Assembly: GCA_017467805.1 (NCBI GenBank)
Contig: JAFUKJ010000041.1
Coordinates: 46,968-110,967 of the forward strand
From: Lachnospiraceae bacterium
Lineage (GTDB): Bacteria > Bacillota > Clostridia > Lachnospirales > Lachnospiraceae
Length of the DNA: 64,000 bases
Reading direction: 5' to 3'
Below the pieces are notes generated by a model, which did no database searches, was not told the DNA's origin, and saw nothing but the letters and a program-made list of their open reading frames with translations. Of the stretch, positions 8,986 to 18,227 are shown one piece after another (position 1 is the first letter of the stretch; each line of letters opens with the position of its first letter). The translations under genes were made by a program, and so were the position numbers.

Positions 8986-10306
8986 CGTATATCTCTCCAA
9001 TCAAATCATATTCATAGGAGCCTGTTATCTTAACCTGTACAAAGTCTCCAGTCATCAGTTCTCTGCTAGTCTGTACAAAAACAAAGCCATCTACATTCGG
9101 CGCATCCATATAGGTTCTGGCTACATACGCATTCTCATCAGGCACCTTGCCTTCAATCATAGCTAATACTACACTTCCTGCTCTTCGCTCAGCCAGCTCG
9201 AAAGCAATCTCCTGCTGTAACTCCATAAGCTCTGCCTGTCTGTCAAGCTTCACCTCTTCATCCACCTGGTCAGCAAAGGTCGCCGCAGGAGTATCCTCCT
9301 CAGGCGAATAAGTAAATACGCCTAATCTGTCAAACTCCATCTCATTCACGAAGTTATACAGCTCCTCATGGTCCTCCTGTGTCTCTCCAGGAAAACCTGT
9401 AATCAAAGTAGTTCTCAGACAAATATCAGGAATCTCACGTCTGAGCTTCTCTACAATATCGCGAATCTCCTGCTGATTGGTACGTCTTCCCATACGCTTT
9501 AATATCTTATCTGTACCATGCTGAATCGGAATATCCAGATAATGACAAATCTTCTTCTCTGTCTTAATCGTCTCGATTAATTCATCTGTAATCTCTTCAG
9601 GATAACAGTATAATATCCTAATCCAGTAAAGACCTGGAATCTCGCAAAGCTTATGCAAAAGCTCAGGCAAACACTTCTTACCATATAAGTCCATACCATA
9701 AAGTGTAGTCTCCTGTGCTACCAAAATAAGCTCCTTTGCACCAAACTCCACCAAAGTCTTCGCCTCAGCCACAAGGCTCTCCATCGGAACGCTTCTGAAA
9801 TTACCTCGCACCTTTGGAATAATACAATAAGAGCAATGCTTATCGCAGCCCTCTGCAATCTTAAGATATGCATAATGCCCGCCAGTCGTTACAATACGCT
9901 TCTTATCATAGACAGGCTTACGGTTAATATCCTCTACATGATTGTGTCCTGCACCTGCAAGTACCTCGTCCAATGCCTCAACAACGGCATCAATGGCTGT
10001 TGTACCAATAATCGCATCTACCTCAGGAATCTCCGACTGAATCTCGTCATGATAACGCTGTGCCAGACAGCCTGCAACCAACAAAGCCTTAAGCTGTCCA
10101 CTCTTTTTAAGCTCCGCCATCTCTAGAATGGTCTGAATACTTTCTTCCTTTGCATCATGAATAAAGCAGCATGTGTTGATAACCGCCACATCTGCTTCAC
10201 TCTCATCATCCGTTATAAAATGTCCCTTTTCGGTCAGCATACCCAGCATCATCTCTGTATCAACCAGGTTCTTATCGCATCCCAATGAAATAAATAAAAT
10301 CTTCAT
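8969..10306 (-). CDS. rimO: Ribosomal protein S12 methylthiotransferase RimO
   Basis: A 445-residue radical-SAM enzyme that methylthiolates the conserved Asp of ribosomal protein S12. The N-terminal MTTase domain starts ILFISLGCDKNLVDTE and carries cluster-binding cysteines (SLGC, NTCCF, AGCLAQRY). The radical-SAM motif CDKHCSYC lies at about residues 144-151, and a C-terminal TRAM domain occupies the last ~65 residues. The ATG at 10306 is preferred over an upstream GTG at 10315; neither has a strong ribosome site. It lies 12 bases after the rpoZ stop, so coupling is likely. Confidence 0.94.
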   Translation of the reverse strand: MKILFISLGCDKNLVDTEMMLGMLTEKGHFITDDESEADVAVINTCCFIHDAKEESIQTILEMAELKKSGQLKALLVAGCLAQRYHDEIQSEIPEVDAIIGTTAIDAVVEALDEVLAGAGHNHVEDINRKPVYDKKRIVTTGGHYAYLKIAEGCDKHCSYCIIPKVRGNFRSVPMESLVAEAKTLVEFGAKELILVAQETTLYGMDLYGKKCLPELLHKLCEIPGLYWIRILYCYPEEITDELIETIKTEKKICHYLDIPIQHGTDKILKRMGRRTNQQEIRDIVEKLRREIPDICLRTTLITGFPGETQEDHEELYNFVNEMEFDRLGVFTYSPEEDTPAATFADQVDEEVKLDRQAELMELQQEIAFELAERRAGSVVLAMIEGKVPDENAYVARTYMDAPNVDGFVFVQTSRELMTGDFVQVKITGSYEYDLIGEIYDEFAE

Positions 10307-10318
10307 AAACACCACTAA

Positions 10319-10552
10319 TTAGTTCTCTGACATAATCTTAATCTTGCCCTTGTTAAGCTCATCAATCGCTACTGATAATGGCTTTGGCTGCTTAGATGGA
10401 TCTACATAAGCCTCTGCTCCGTCGATTAACTGTCTTGCTCTCTTAGATGTAGCCATAACGATAGAATAACGGCTGTTAACTACAGGTGTATCGCCTGCCT
10501 CAACCTCATTATTAACTACTTTCATTAACTCTGTGTAAGATGGATGTAACAT
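10319..10552 (-). CDS. rpoZ: RNA polymerase omega subunit
   Basis: A 77-residue omega subunit. The opening LHPSYTELM and the block NSRYSIVMATSKRARQL (about residues 26-42) are typical of clostridial RpoZ, which helps assemble the beta-prime subunit. GGAAGG precedes the start. It sits between remA and rimO in a compact operon. The guanylate kinase gene usually found directly upstream is absent. Confidence 0.93.
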   Translation of the reverse strand: MLHPSYTELMKVVNNEVEAGDTPVVNSRYSIVMATSKRARQLIDGAEAYVDPSKQPKPLSVAIDELNKGKIKIMSEN

Positions 10553-10598
10553 ATTCTTTTCCTTCCTTCTATAAAATTAAACTCAACTAAAAATTAGA

Positions 10599-10871
10599 TT
10601 ATTCTCTATCCTGCTTATCTTCTGCATCCTCAAGCTCCGCCTGTGCTCTACCAGCAATTGTCTCAGGTAAAAGTGCTGACAACACAATCTGGCTATTCTC
10701 CATAACAAGCACGGACTTCGTCTTTCTGCCCTGCGTCGCATCAATCACTGTTCCGTCTTCCTTCGCCTTCTGCACCATACGCTTCACGGGTGCTGAGTCA
10801 GGACTGACAATCGCAATAATCTTAGCAGTATTTACAATATTACCAAATCCAATATGAATTAATTTGTCCAT
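10599..10871 (-). CDS. remA: RemA/DUF370 family DNA-binding regulator
   Basis: A 90-residue protein of the DUF370 family, with the diagnostic opening IHIGFGNIVN and the block IVSPDSAPVKR. In Bacillus the homolog RemA is a DNA-binding activator of matrix and osmoprotection genes. It is well placed here just after yicC, as in many Firmicutes. The last ~20 residues form an acidic tail. The target genes in this organism are unknown. Confidence 0.9.
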   Translation of the reverse strand: MDKLIHIGFGNIVNTAKIIAIVSPDSAPVKRMVQKAKEDGTVIDATQGRKTKSVLVMENSQIVLSALLPETIAGRAQAELEDAEDKQDRE

Positions 10872-10884
10872 TGGTATCCCTGCT

Positions 10885-11763
10885 CTACTCGATATTCTGA
10901 ATCTGCTCTCTTACCTTCTCAATCTCGGTCTTTAACTCGATACCGCGATTAGAAATCGTAAGATCATTTGCCTTAGACAGAATGGTGTTTGCCTCTCTGT
11001 TCATCTCCTGTGCAATGAAATCAAGCTTACGTCCAATACCGCCACCATCAATCAATGACTGCTTCATCGTCTCAATATGGCTTCTAAGGCGTACTAACTC
11101 CTCATCCACACATACCTTGTCTGCAAATATAGTAACCTCTGTCAGAAGTCTGGTCTCGTCCACATTGGCATCGGCAAGCATCTCGCGAACTCTCTCGTCA
11201 AGCTTCTTGCGATACTCCTCGATAATCTGTGGTGAACGCTCCTCGATAAAGGAAACAATCTCCAGCATACCATCTAACTTACTAATCAAATCCTCTGCAA
11301 GGTTCTTACCTTCCTTGATACGAGACTCTACAAAGCCCTCAGCTGCACCGTCAATCGCCTTCACTAAAAGCTTCCAAATCTCTTCCTCATCTGCGGTCTG
11401 CTCCTCCATAGAGAATACCTCAGGATATCTTGACAAAGTAGACACACGGATATCATTATCCAAATCAAACTCCTCTGCCATCTCCTTCAAATACTTCAAA
11501 TACTCTCCAGCAAGCTCTTTATTATACTTAATGCACACATTATTCTCGGAAAAATCTTCATATGTGATAAACATATCGACCTTTCCTCTTTGAATATAAT
11601 TCTTTAACTCATTTCTAATAGAGCTTTCAAAAAAGCTAAGCTTCTTCGGCATCTTAATGTTCACATCAAGATATCTGTGATTTACCGACTTCATCTCAAC
11701 GGAAAATTTACGATTACCTTCCTCGACTTCGCATCTTCCAAAGCCTGTCATACTCTTAATCAT
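10885..11763 (-). CDS. yicC: YicC/YloC family endoribonuclease-like protein
   Basis: A 292-residue protein with the hallmark opening IKSMTGFGR and the closing region EMNREANTILSKA, typical of YicC/YloC. Members have been reported to act on RNA or to influence sRNA stability. The ATG at 11763 follows AGGGGG by 7 bases. A longer frame starting ~100 bases upstream exists but lacks a ribosome site and homologous residues. It is the first gene of the yicC-remA-rpoZ-rimO-pgsA unit. Confidence 0.92.
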   Translation of the reverse strand: MIKSMTGFGRCEVEEGNRKFSVEMKSVNHRYLDVNIKMPKKLSFFESSIRNELKNYIQRGKVDMFITYEDFSENNVCIKYNKELAGEYLKYLKEMAEEFDLDNDIRVSTLSRYPEVFSMEEQTADEEEIWKLLVKAIDGAAEGFVESRIKEGKNLAEDLISKLDGMLEIVSFIEERSPQIIEEYRKKLDERVREMLADANVDETRLLTEVTIFADKVCVDEELVRLRSHIETMKQSLIDGGGIGRKLDFIAQEMNREANTILSKANDLTISNRGIELKTEIEKVREQIQNIE

Positions 11764-11876
11764 GTCAATCCCCCTGACTGTATACAAGTGCATTTTATGC
11801 TCCATTGTATTATAGAATAATACTCTTTTCCCGTCAACAAATTCCCTCAATTCCCTTCTCATTTTCTTCGAAAAGA

Positions 11877-11905
11877 TTGAAAAGAAAGCCCTAAAATGCT
11901 ATTGT
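11877..11905 (+). promoter_or_regulatory. Candidate promoter of the LtaS-like and YfhO-like genes
   Basis: TTGAAA (11877-11882) and TATTGT (11900-11905) lie 17 bases apart, 44 bases before the start. TATAAT at 11938-11943 looks better as a -10, but it would leave no leader or ribosome site. TTGACA at 11920 is only 12 bases from it. Confidence 0.35.
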
Positions 11906-11948
11906 AATAAGGTCAGTATTTGACAGAAAGGGTGTACTATAATTAATT

Positions 11949-13829
11949 ATGAGCAAATATAAGGTTGTTGCAAAGCAACGCAAAGATAATTCAATAAAGA
12001 AAAGCATTTTTTCGAAGCCGAAAGCATTTTGGGAAAAGCACGGACATACTATCATAAGCTTTATACGCAATGTCATTCCCATGCTGTTAATTCCTATTAT
12101 AAATTACTATCTGTTAGATTTATACATTCATAATCCTTTCGAGGATACCAAGCTTAAGATTCAGTTCCTGAACATCTGGCTTTTTGAGCTTTTGATGCTG
12201 CTCTTTCTCTTCCTGTTTGGAAGCCTGAGAGCCTCACTTCGACTACAGACACTGTTTTTCATGCTGGCAGGACTTGCCAACTACTATGTACTTGAGTTTC
12301 GCTCCGCACCGATTATGCCATGGGATATTTTCTCCATCGGCACAGCAGCCAGTGTTGCAGATAATTTTGAATATACCATAGAAAAGAATACGGTGTTCGT
12401 ACTCCTTGGCTTTATCGCAGTTTTTGCTGCCACATGGATACCGAACTTTTCCTTTAAAAAGACCTTACATTGCTTCAAATACAGATGGCATGTTCGCGGT
12501 GTAGGACTCCTCATCGTACTGCTTCTTCTTGGCAGCTTTACCAATATGATGCACAAGGACAGTACCATTAGTAAATACGGCTTATACGATAAGCTTTTTA
12601 CTCCAACCGTTATGAGTAAGCGTGACGGCGTGGCGCTGGCTTTCCTTATGGAACTGGAATTCATGTCCATTGATAAGCCAGAGGGCTATGATGCTGATGA
12701 AGTCAAGACAAAGCTTGCCTCTTACGGCACCTCCGAAACCGAGACTGGCAGCAACACAGACGAAGTTAAGCCTAATATTATTGTTATCATGAATGAAGCA
12801 TTTTCAGACTTATCCATCCTTGGTGACTTTGGCACAAACGAAGATTATATGCCTTACATCCGTTCCCTTATGAGCGGTGCTGAGAATACAGTATCAGGCT
12901 ATCTGAATGTATCCGTGCTTGGTGGTAACACTGCCAATACGGAGTTTGAATTCCTGACAGGTAATACCATGGCATTTCTTCCGCAGGGAAGCGTAACATA
13001 TCAGCAGTATGTAAAGGACGAGCTATATTCTATTCCAGCTCACCTAAAGAGTCTTGGCTATGAGACCTATGCTTTACATCCATATAACAGCACAGGCTGG
13101 AACAGAAACACTGTTTATCCAATGCTTGGCATTGATACTTCCTATTTTAAGAAGCATATGAAAGACCCCGATATAATTCGTAAATATGTCAGTGACTCTG
13201 CATGCTATGATGCCATTATTAATTTGTATAAGAATAAAGAGGAAGGTACTCCTATGTTTATGTTCAACGTAACCATGCAGAACCACTCCTCTTACACGGA
13301 GAGCTTTGATAATTTTTCTCCTCTAATTACATTAAATGATACTTCCTCTAAGGCATTATCCAACTATTTATCCCTGATAAAGCTATCCGATAATGCCATT
13401 CAGGATTTATTAAACTTCTTCTCACAAGAGGATGAAGAAACGATTATTATATTCTTTGGAGACCACCAGCCGACCAATTCGGTTGTATCACCGATTTATA
13501 AGCTGAATGGCAAATCCACCTCTACCCTGACACAGGAGGAGGAATACCTTCGCTATAAGGTGCCTTATTTTATCTGGGCAAATTACGATATCGAAGAAGC
13601 GACTAATGTCGAAACAAGTGTAAACTACTTGGGTATGGACGTATTAGAGCTTGCAGAGCTTCCATTATATGACTATGCCGAATTCCTGCAGGAGCAGCAG
13701 GAGCTTTTCCCGATTGTAACCTCTATTCGTGCAACCGATGCCGAGGGTAACAATCACGAGGTCAAAGACGTTATGGAAGAGCTTAATACCTACCATAGCT
13801 TCCAATATTATCAGTTATTTGATGAATAA
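11949..13829 (+). CDS. Membrane-bound LtaS-like sulfatase-fold enzyme
   Basis: A 626-residue protein with four to five N-terminal membrane helices (about 35-215) and an extracellular alkaline-phosphatase/sulfatase domain (about 270-590). The domain begins NIIVIMNEAFSDL, where a metal-binding Glu is expected. It contains GGNTANTEFEFLTG, in which Thr of ANTEFE matches the catalytic nucleophile of lipoteichoic acid synthase. FFGDHQP supplies later metal ligands. The family transfers glycerol phosphate (LTA synthesis) or modifies surface glycans with phospho-groups. Which of these applies is not decidable from sequence. A YfhO-like protein follows after 29 bases, so the two are probably co-transcribed. 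Confidence 0.85.
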   Translation: MSKYKVVAKQRKDNSIKKSIFSKPKAFWEKHGHTIISFIRNVIPMLLIPIINYYLLDLYIHNPFEDTKLKIQFLNIWLFELLMLLFLFLFGSLRASLRLQTLFFMLAGLANYYVLEFRSAPIMPWDIFSIGTAASVADNFEYTIEKNTVFVLLGFIAVFAATWIPNFSFKKTLHCFKYRWHVRGVGLLIVLLLLGSFTNMMHKDSTISKYGLYDKLFTPTVMSKRDGVALAFLMELEFMSIDKPEGYDADEVKTKLASYGTSETETGSNTDEVKPNIIVIMNEAFSDLSILGDFGTNEDYMPYIRSLMSGAENTVSGYLNVSVLGGNTANTEFEFLTGNTMAFLPQGSVTYQQYVKDELYSIPAHLKSLGYETYALHPYNSTGWNRNTVYPMLGIDTSYFKKHMKDPDIIRKYVSDSACYDAIINLYKNKEEGTPMFMFNVTMQNHSSYTESFDNFSPLITLNDTSSKALSNYLSLIKLSDNAIQDLLNFFSQEDEETIIIFFGDHQPTNSVVSPIYKLNGKSTSTLTQEEEYLRYKVPYFIWANYDIEEATNVETSVNYLGMDVLELAELPLYDYAEFLQEQQELFPIVTSIRATDAEGNNHEVKDVMEELNTYHSFQYYQLFDE

Positions 13830-13858
13830 GCCGTCCTACGGCAGAATGAGAGGAACAC

Positions 13859-16387
13859 ATGAAGAAACATAACAGAACACTATATTTACTTTCCTTTTTT
13901 ATACCGATAGCTGTGATGCTTTTGATATTTGCAAAGAATGAGATTTTCCCATTTGGTGACCGTTCCTTTTTAAATATTGATATGTATCACCAGTATTTTC
14001 CGTTTCTTTCGGAATTCTACCATAAGCTGAAAAATGGCGAGAGTCTTTTCTACTCATGGAATACAGGTATTGGCTCAAACTTTCTGGCACTCTATGTTTA
14101 TTATCTTGCCACACCATTTAACTGGCTTGCAGTACTGTGCCCAGAGCAGTACTTAATGGAATTTATCACTTATCTGGTAGTGATTAAGATTGGTCTGTGC
14201 GGTGTCAGCTTTACCTACTATATGCACAAGCATTTCCAGACCAATTCATGGAGTATTCTTTGCTTCTCCATGTTTTATGCATTATCAGGCTATATGGCAG
14301 CCTTCAACTGGAATGTTATGTGGCTTGACGTTATTGTGATTGCTCCAATCGTTATTTTGGGATTAGAGCGATTAGTTCATGAAGGAAAATGTAAGCTTTA
14401 TTGCCTTACACTTGCCTTCTCCATTTTGACAAATTACTATCTGTCCATTATGCTGTGTATCTTCCTTGTGCTTTACTTCTTTGTATTGCTGATTTCCAAG
14501 GACCCACAGAAGAATTTATCATCAAAGCCTCTCGCATTTCCAGGGCTGGAGAAGATTAAAAGCTTTCATTTGAAAGCGGTAATACGTTTTGCAGTTTATT
14601 CGCTCTTAGCAGGAGGAATGGCTGCTATCCTGCTCTTCCCTGAGATTGTGGCAATTAGTGCGACAGAATTTGGCAGTTCAACTTTCCCCAAGGAAGTAAA
14701 GACCTACTTTACAACACTTGATATGCTGGCAAGACATTGCTTTAATGTAGAGATAGAAACAGGCTTAGACCATTGGCCAAATATTTATTGCGGTGTAGCT
14801 GTATTCCTACTGATACCGCTTTATGTTATGCAGAAGAAGATTCCTGTCCGCGAAAAGGCTCCAAGAATTATTCTGCTTACTTTCATGCTGATAAGCTTCT
14901 CTACAAACGTTTTAAACTTTATATGGCATGGATTTAACTATCCTGATTCACTTCCTTGCAGACAGTCCTTCCTGTACATATTCCTTGTACTGGTGATGTC
15001 CTACGAAGCATACCGCCATATTCGAGACCACGTACAAAGCGAAATAACTACTGCCTATATCGCCGTGTTTGCTTTTGTAATTTTACTGGAAAAGCTCATT
15101 ACTGATGATGCTTTTGGTGAGACCACTTTCCTTTATACATTGATTTTATTGATTGTATATGCAGTACTGTTGCATCTGTATCGTACCTCACACAAGCATG
15201 TTCGTATCGTTGGAATTGTTGCAATATGCCTTGTCGTAGTTGAGGCAGGCTATAATACCTACCTGACAAGCTGCTCTACAGTATCACGTTCTACTTATCT
15301 GTCGAACTATGATACCTATCAGGAGCTGACTTCATCCGTTATGGAAGAGGAGGATGATTTCTTCCGTTTTGAAAAGTTTGCAAGACGAACCCAGAACGAT
15401 GCTATGCTGATTGGCTTCCCTGCAGCTTCCTATTTCTCATCTACCTCTAATGCTTTGACAAAAGACTTCTATGAGAATTACGGAATGAAGAGCAGTAAGG
15501 TATATTACTGCTACGATGGCGCAACACCTGTTACTGCTGCCCTTTTAGCAAACCGCTATATGCTCTATACCTTAGACCGTGGCGAGGACACAGTATTTGA
15601 CCTTGTAAAGCAGGAAGGAAAGCTTTATCTCTATAAGAATAATTACAGCCTTCCATTTGGCTATATGATTGACAGCAGCTTTACTACTCCTCTTGAGGAG
15701 GCATTAGCTACAGAGGATAACTCAAAGATGGACCCTGTCAGCCGCCAGAATGCGTTAGTTGCCCAGATTACAAAGGGCGGTCAGACATTTATGTCCATTG
15801 ATGTTACACAAAATGGTGACGAGGCTTCCATTACAATTCCTGCCACAGGACATTATTATGCATATACCTCTAACACTAAGATTGATACCATCAATATGCA
15901 CTACGGCGACAAGGATAAAGAATACAAGCAGATTGACCGCGAGTATATTCTTGACCTTGGTTACCACACCATCGGAACAGAGCTTACCTTTGATTCAGAA
16001 AATGGCAAGGACTTGAACCTTAGTGCTTATTACCTGAATGAAGATGTGCTTAGCGATTTTATTGATATCTTAAGTGCGCAGACAATGACAGTTGACAGCT
16101 ATGATGAAACCAGCGTAGATGGTCACATTACAGTTACAGAGGCAGGTTCTCTTGTATTATCCGTACCTTATGAAACAGGCTGGACAGTTAAGGTTGACGG
16201 AGAAAAGGTTGAAGATATTGAATTATTTGAAAAGACCTTTATCAGCATTCCTTTAACAGAGGGCGAGCATACGATTTCTATCTCCTTCTACCCTGGAGGC
16301 TTTACCCTTGGTATTATAGTCAGTCTGATTAGTGTAGCTTTATTTATTGGATTACAATATATTGTAAAGAAAAAACACCGTGCATAA
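13859..16387 (+). CDS. YfhO family membrane protein
   Basis: An 842-residue polytopic protein with about 12-13 membrane helices (to about residue 460), a ~340-residue extracellular region and a final membrane helix near the C-terminus. The N-terminus is typical of the family (FPFGDRSFLNIDMYHQYFPF). YfhO proteins are GT-C-like and have been linked to lipoteichoic acid glycosylation in Bacillus and Listeria relatives. That fits the LtaS-like gene upstream. GAGAGG precedes the ATG, and the terminator overlaps the stop codon. Confidence 0.85.
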   Translation: MKKHNRTLYLLSFFIPIAVMLLIFAKNEIFPFGDRSFLNIDMYHQYFPFLSEFYHKLKNGESLFYSWNTGIGSNFLALYVYYLATPFNWLAVLCPEQYLMEFITYLVVIKIGLCGVSFTYYMHKHFQTNSWSILCFSMFYALSGYMAAFNWNVMWLDVIVIAPIVILGLERLVHEGKCKLYCLTLAFSILTNYYLSIMLCIFLVLYFFVLLISKDPQKNLSSKPLAFPGLEKIKSFHLKAVIRFAVYSLLAGGMAAILLFPEIVAISATEFGSSTFPKEVKTYFTTLDMLARHCFNVEIETGLDHWPNIYCGVAVFLLIPLYVMQKKIPVREKAPRIILLTFMLISFSTNVLNFIWHGFNYPDSLPCRQSFLYIFLVLVMSYEAYRHIRDHVQSEITTAYIAVFAFVILLEKLITDDAFGETTFLYTLILLIVYAVLLHLYRTSHKHVRIVGIVAICLVVVEAGYNTYLTSCSTVSRSTYLSNYDTYQELTSSVMEEEDDFFRFEKFARRTQNDAMLIGFPAASYFSSTSNALTKDFYENYGMKSSKVYYCYDGATPVTAALLANRYMLYTLDRGEDTVFDLVKQEGKLYLYKNNYSLPFGYMIDSSFTTPLEEALATEDNSKMDPVSRQNALVAQITKGGQTFMSIDVTQNGDEASITIPATGHYYAYTSNTKIDTINMHYGDKDKEYKQIDREYILDLGYHTIGTELTFDSENGKDLNLSAYYLNEDVLSDFIDILSAQTMTVDSYDETSVDGHITVTEAGSLVLSVPYETGWTVKVDGEKVEDIELFEKTFISIPLTEGEHTISISFYPGGFTLGIIVSLISVALFIGLQYIVKKKHRA

Positions 16388-16400
16388 CGGTGTTTTTTTA
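16370..16400. terminator. Bidirectional terminator between the YfhO-like gene and rqcH
   Basis: The stem AACACCG/CGGTGTT is flanked by A and T runs. It includes the YfhO stop codon in its loop and serves both convergent genes. Confidence 0.88.
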
Positions 16401-16421
16401 TGGCTTCTGCAAGAAGACATT

Positions 16422-18176
16422 TTAGTCTCCAATCTGCTCCAAAGCACTGATATCCGAATCAATTACCAATGAGTAATTTGTATAATACACTACAAAACCT
16501 GGCTTAGAGCCGTTTGGCTTCTTTACATTCTTCTTCTGGGTGTAGTCAATCTCCACCTTCTCCTGCTCTCGTCCCTGCGAATAATAGGCTGCCAGTCTTC
16601 CAGCCTCCTCAAAGGTTCTGTCAGGAAGCTCCTCTCCCTCAGTCTTAACAATTACATGGGAGCCAGGCATTCCCTTCGCATGGAACCACCAGTCATTCCC
16701 TGTTGCAAACTTAAAGGTAAGCTCCTCATTCTGAAAATTATTCTTACCCACATAAATGTGGAAGCCATCGCTGCTGATATAGTGGAACGGCTTACTGGTA
16801 ATCTTAACCTTCTTCGTTCCGCCCTTTCTACGAATATAGCCGCTCTCTATCATTTCCTCCTTAATCTGCACCAAATCCTCTTCCTTCAATGCAATATCAA
16901 GAGAATTACTAATAGATTGCAAATGCTCTATCTCCTCTTTTGTCTCCTGTGTCAGTGTGGTTAATGCTTCAAAGGTACGCTTCAGCTTCTGATACTTATC
17001 AAAATACTTCTTTGCATTCTCTATTGCCGTCATAGTTTCATCCAAAGGTATCGTAATCATCTCATTATCATAATAATTCAATACCTCGATAGACTTTGCT
17101 CCTGGCTCTGCTCCATAGCCATAGGTATTCAAAAGCTCACCATAGATTCGATACTTCTCTCTCTTATCAGTATCCTCTAACTGCTTTATCTGCAAATCAT
17201 ACTTCTTCACATTACGCTCTAATGCAGTCTGCACAATCTTTCTTAAATCCACGGAACGCTGTCTGATACGGGTTATGGCATTCTTCTGCGCATAATACTG
17301 CTCTAACAGCTCAGAAATGCTCTCATAGGCTGCTCTGCTATCCTCTGCATAAGAGTTCAAAGTAACTGCCGCATACTCCACAGGCTTTTGATTCTCATAC
17401 ACGATATTCGCTGCAAACGCTCCCTGCTCCACACTATCCATAAGCCCTGCAAAGCTCTCTGAAATCCTTGTAAGCTCCTGACTATCAAGCTCTCCTATCG
17501 GCTTATCTGCATCAACCCTGGCTCTATAGCAAACCTCCTGCGCAATACAAGGCGAGATACCTGTAAAGCCCACGTATAAAGACTTAAAGCTCTGTAATGC
17601 TCTATTCGTCTCTACCATACTCTGTAGCTGTGCCTGCACCTGTCCTGCATCCAATCCGAGAGGCTCCAGCTTATCCTGTGTCTTTGGAACAAAATATTCT
17701 CTTCCAGGTAATACTTCTCTGACAGAGCTTACCATACCCGAAACATGCTTAATACTGTCGATAATCATGTTCTTATCATCGTAGAAAATAATATTACTAT
17801 GCTTACCCATAAGTTCTATTACGAGGTACTTCGTACAAACATCTCCAAGCTCATTCAAATGCTCCAGTTCCAGCTTCACAATACGCTCAAGCCCTGGCTG
17901 CGTTACCGATATAATTCTTGCATTCTGCAGGTGCTTACGAAGCAGCATACAAAAATTTGGCGCTGTTAAAGGACTTTGCTTATTCGCCTCCGTCAGATAC
18001 AAAAGAGGCAGTGATGCATCTGCTGACATCAGCATCCTTACCTGTGTGCTATTATTCTTAATTGTAAGCAGCAGCTCATCCTTTTCAGGCTGTGCAATCT
18101 TGTGAATCCTGCCGCCCACTATCTTCTCATCCAGTTCCTTTACGATTGCAGCAATCGTAATTCCATCAAAAGCCAT
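16422..18176 (-). CDS. rqcH: Ribosome quality control protein RqcH (NFACT/FbpA family)
   Basis: A 584-residue NFACT protein. The N-terminal NFACT-N domain begins AFDGITIAAIVKEL and contains the helix-hairpin-helix region. A long coiled coil spans about 280-430. The NFACT-R domain has the motif GNDWWFHAKGMPGSHVI near residues 500-517. Bacterial RqcH binds obstructed 50S subunits and adds C-terminal alanine tails. Older annotation calls it fibronectin-binding protein. GGAGG lies 7 bases upstream of the ATG at 18176; an earlier in-frame start spans that ribosome site and was rejected. Confidence 0.92.
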   Translation of the reverse strand: MAFDGITIAAIVKELDEKIVGGRIHKIAQPEKDELLLTIKNNSTQVRMLMSADASLPLLYLTEANKQSPLTAPNFCMLLRKHLQNARIISVTQPGLERIVKLELEHLNELGDVCTKYLVIELMGKHSNIIFYDDKNMIIDSIKHVSGMVSSVREVLPGREYFVPKTQDKLEPLGLDAGQVQAQLQSMVETNRALQSFKSLYVGFTGISPCIAQEVCYRARVDADKPIGELDSQELTRISESFAGLMDSVEQGAFAANIVYENQKPVEYAAVTLNSYAEDSRAAYESISELLEQYYAQKNAITRIRQRSVDLRKIVQTALERNVKKYDLQIKQLEDTDKREKYRIYGELLNTYGYGAEPGAKSIEVLNYYDNEMITIPLDETMTAIENAKKYFDKYQKLKRTFEALTTLTQETKEEIEHLQSISNSLDIALKEEDLVQIKEEMIESGYIRRKGGTKKVKITSKPFHYISSDGFHIYVGKNNFQNEELTFKFATGNDWWFHAKGMPGSHVIVKTEGEELPDRTFEEAGRLAAYYSQGREQEKVEIDYTQKKNVKKPNGSKPGFVVYYTNYSLVIDSDISALEQIGD

Positions 18177-18190
18177 TTCAAATCCTCCAA

Positions 18191-18216
18191 AAAGCCACTC
18201 CAAACGGAGTGGCTTT
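18191..18216 (-). terminator. Terminator after glgA
   Basis: The perfect 11-base stem AAAGCCACTCC/GGAGTGGCTTT has a 4-base loop and a short T-run on the minus strand. It lies between glgA and rqcH, just upstream of the rqcH ribosome site. Confidence 0.75.
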
Positions 18217-18227
18217 CATTCTTATTT

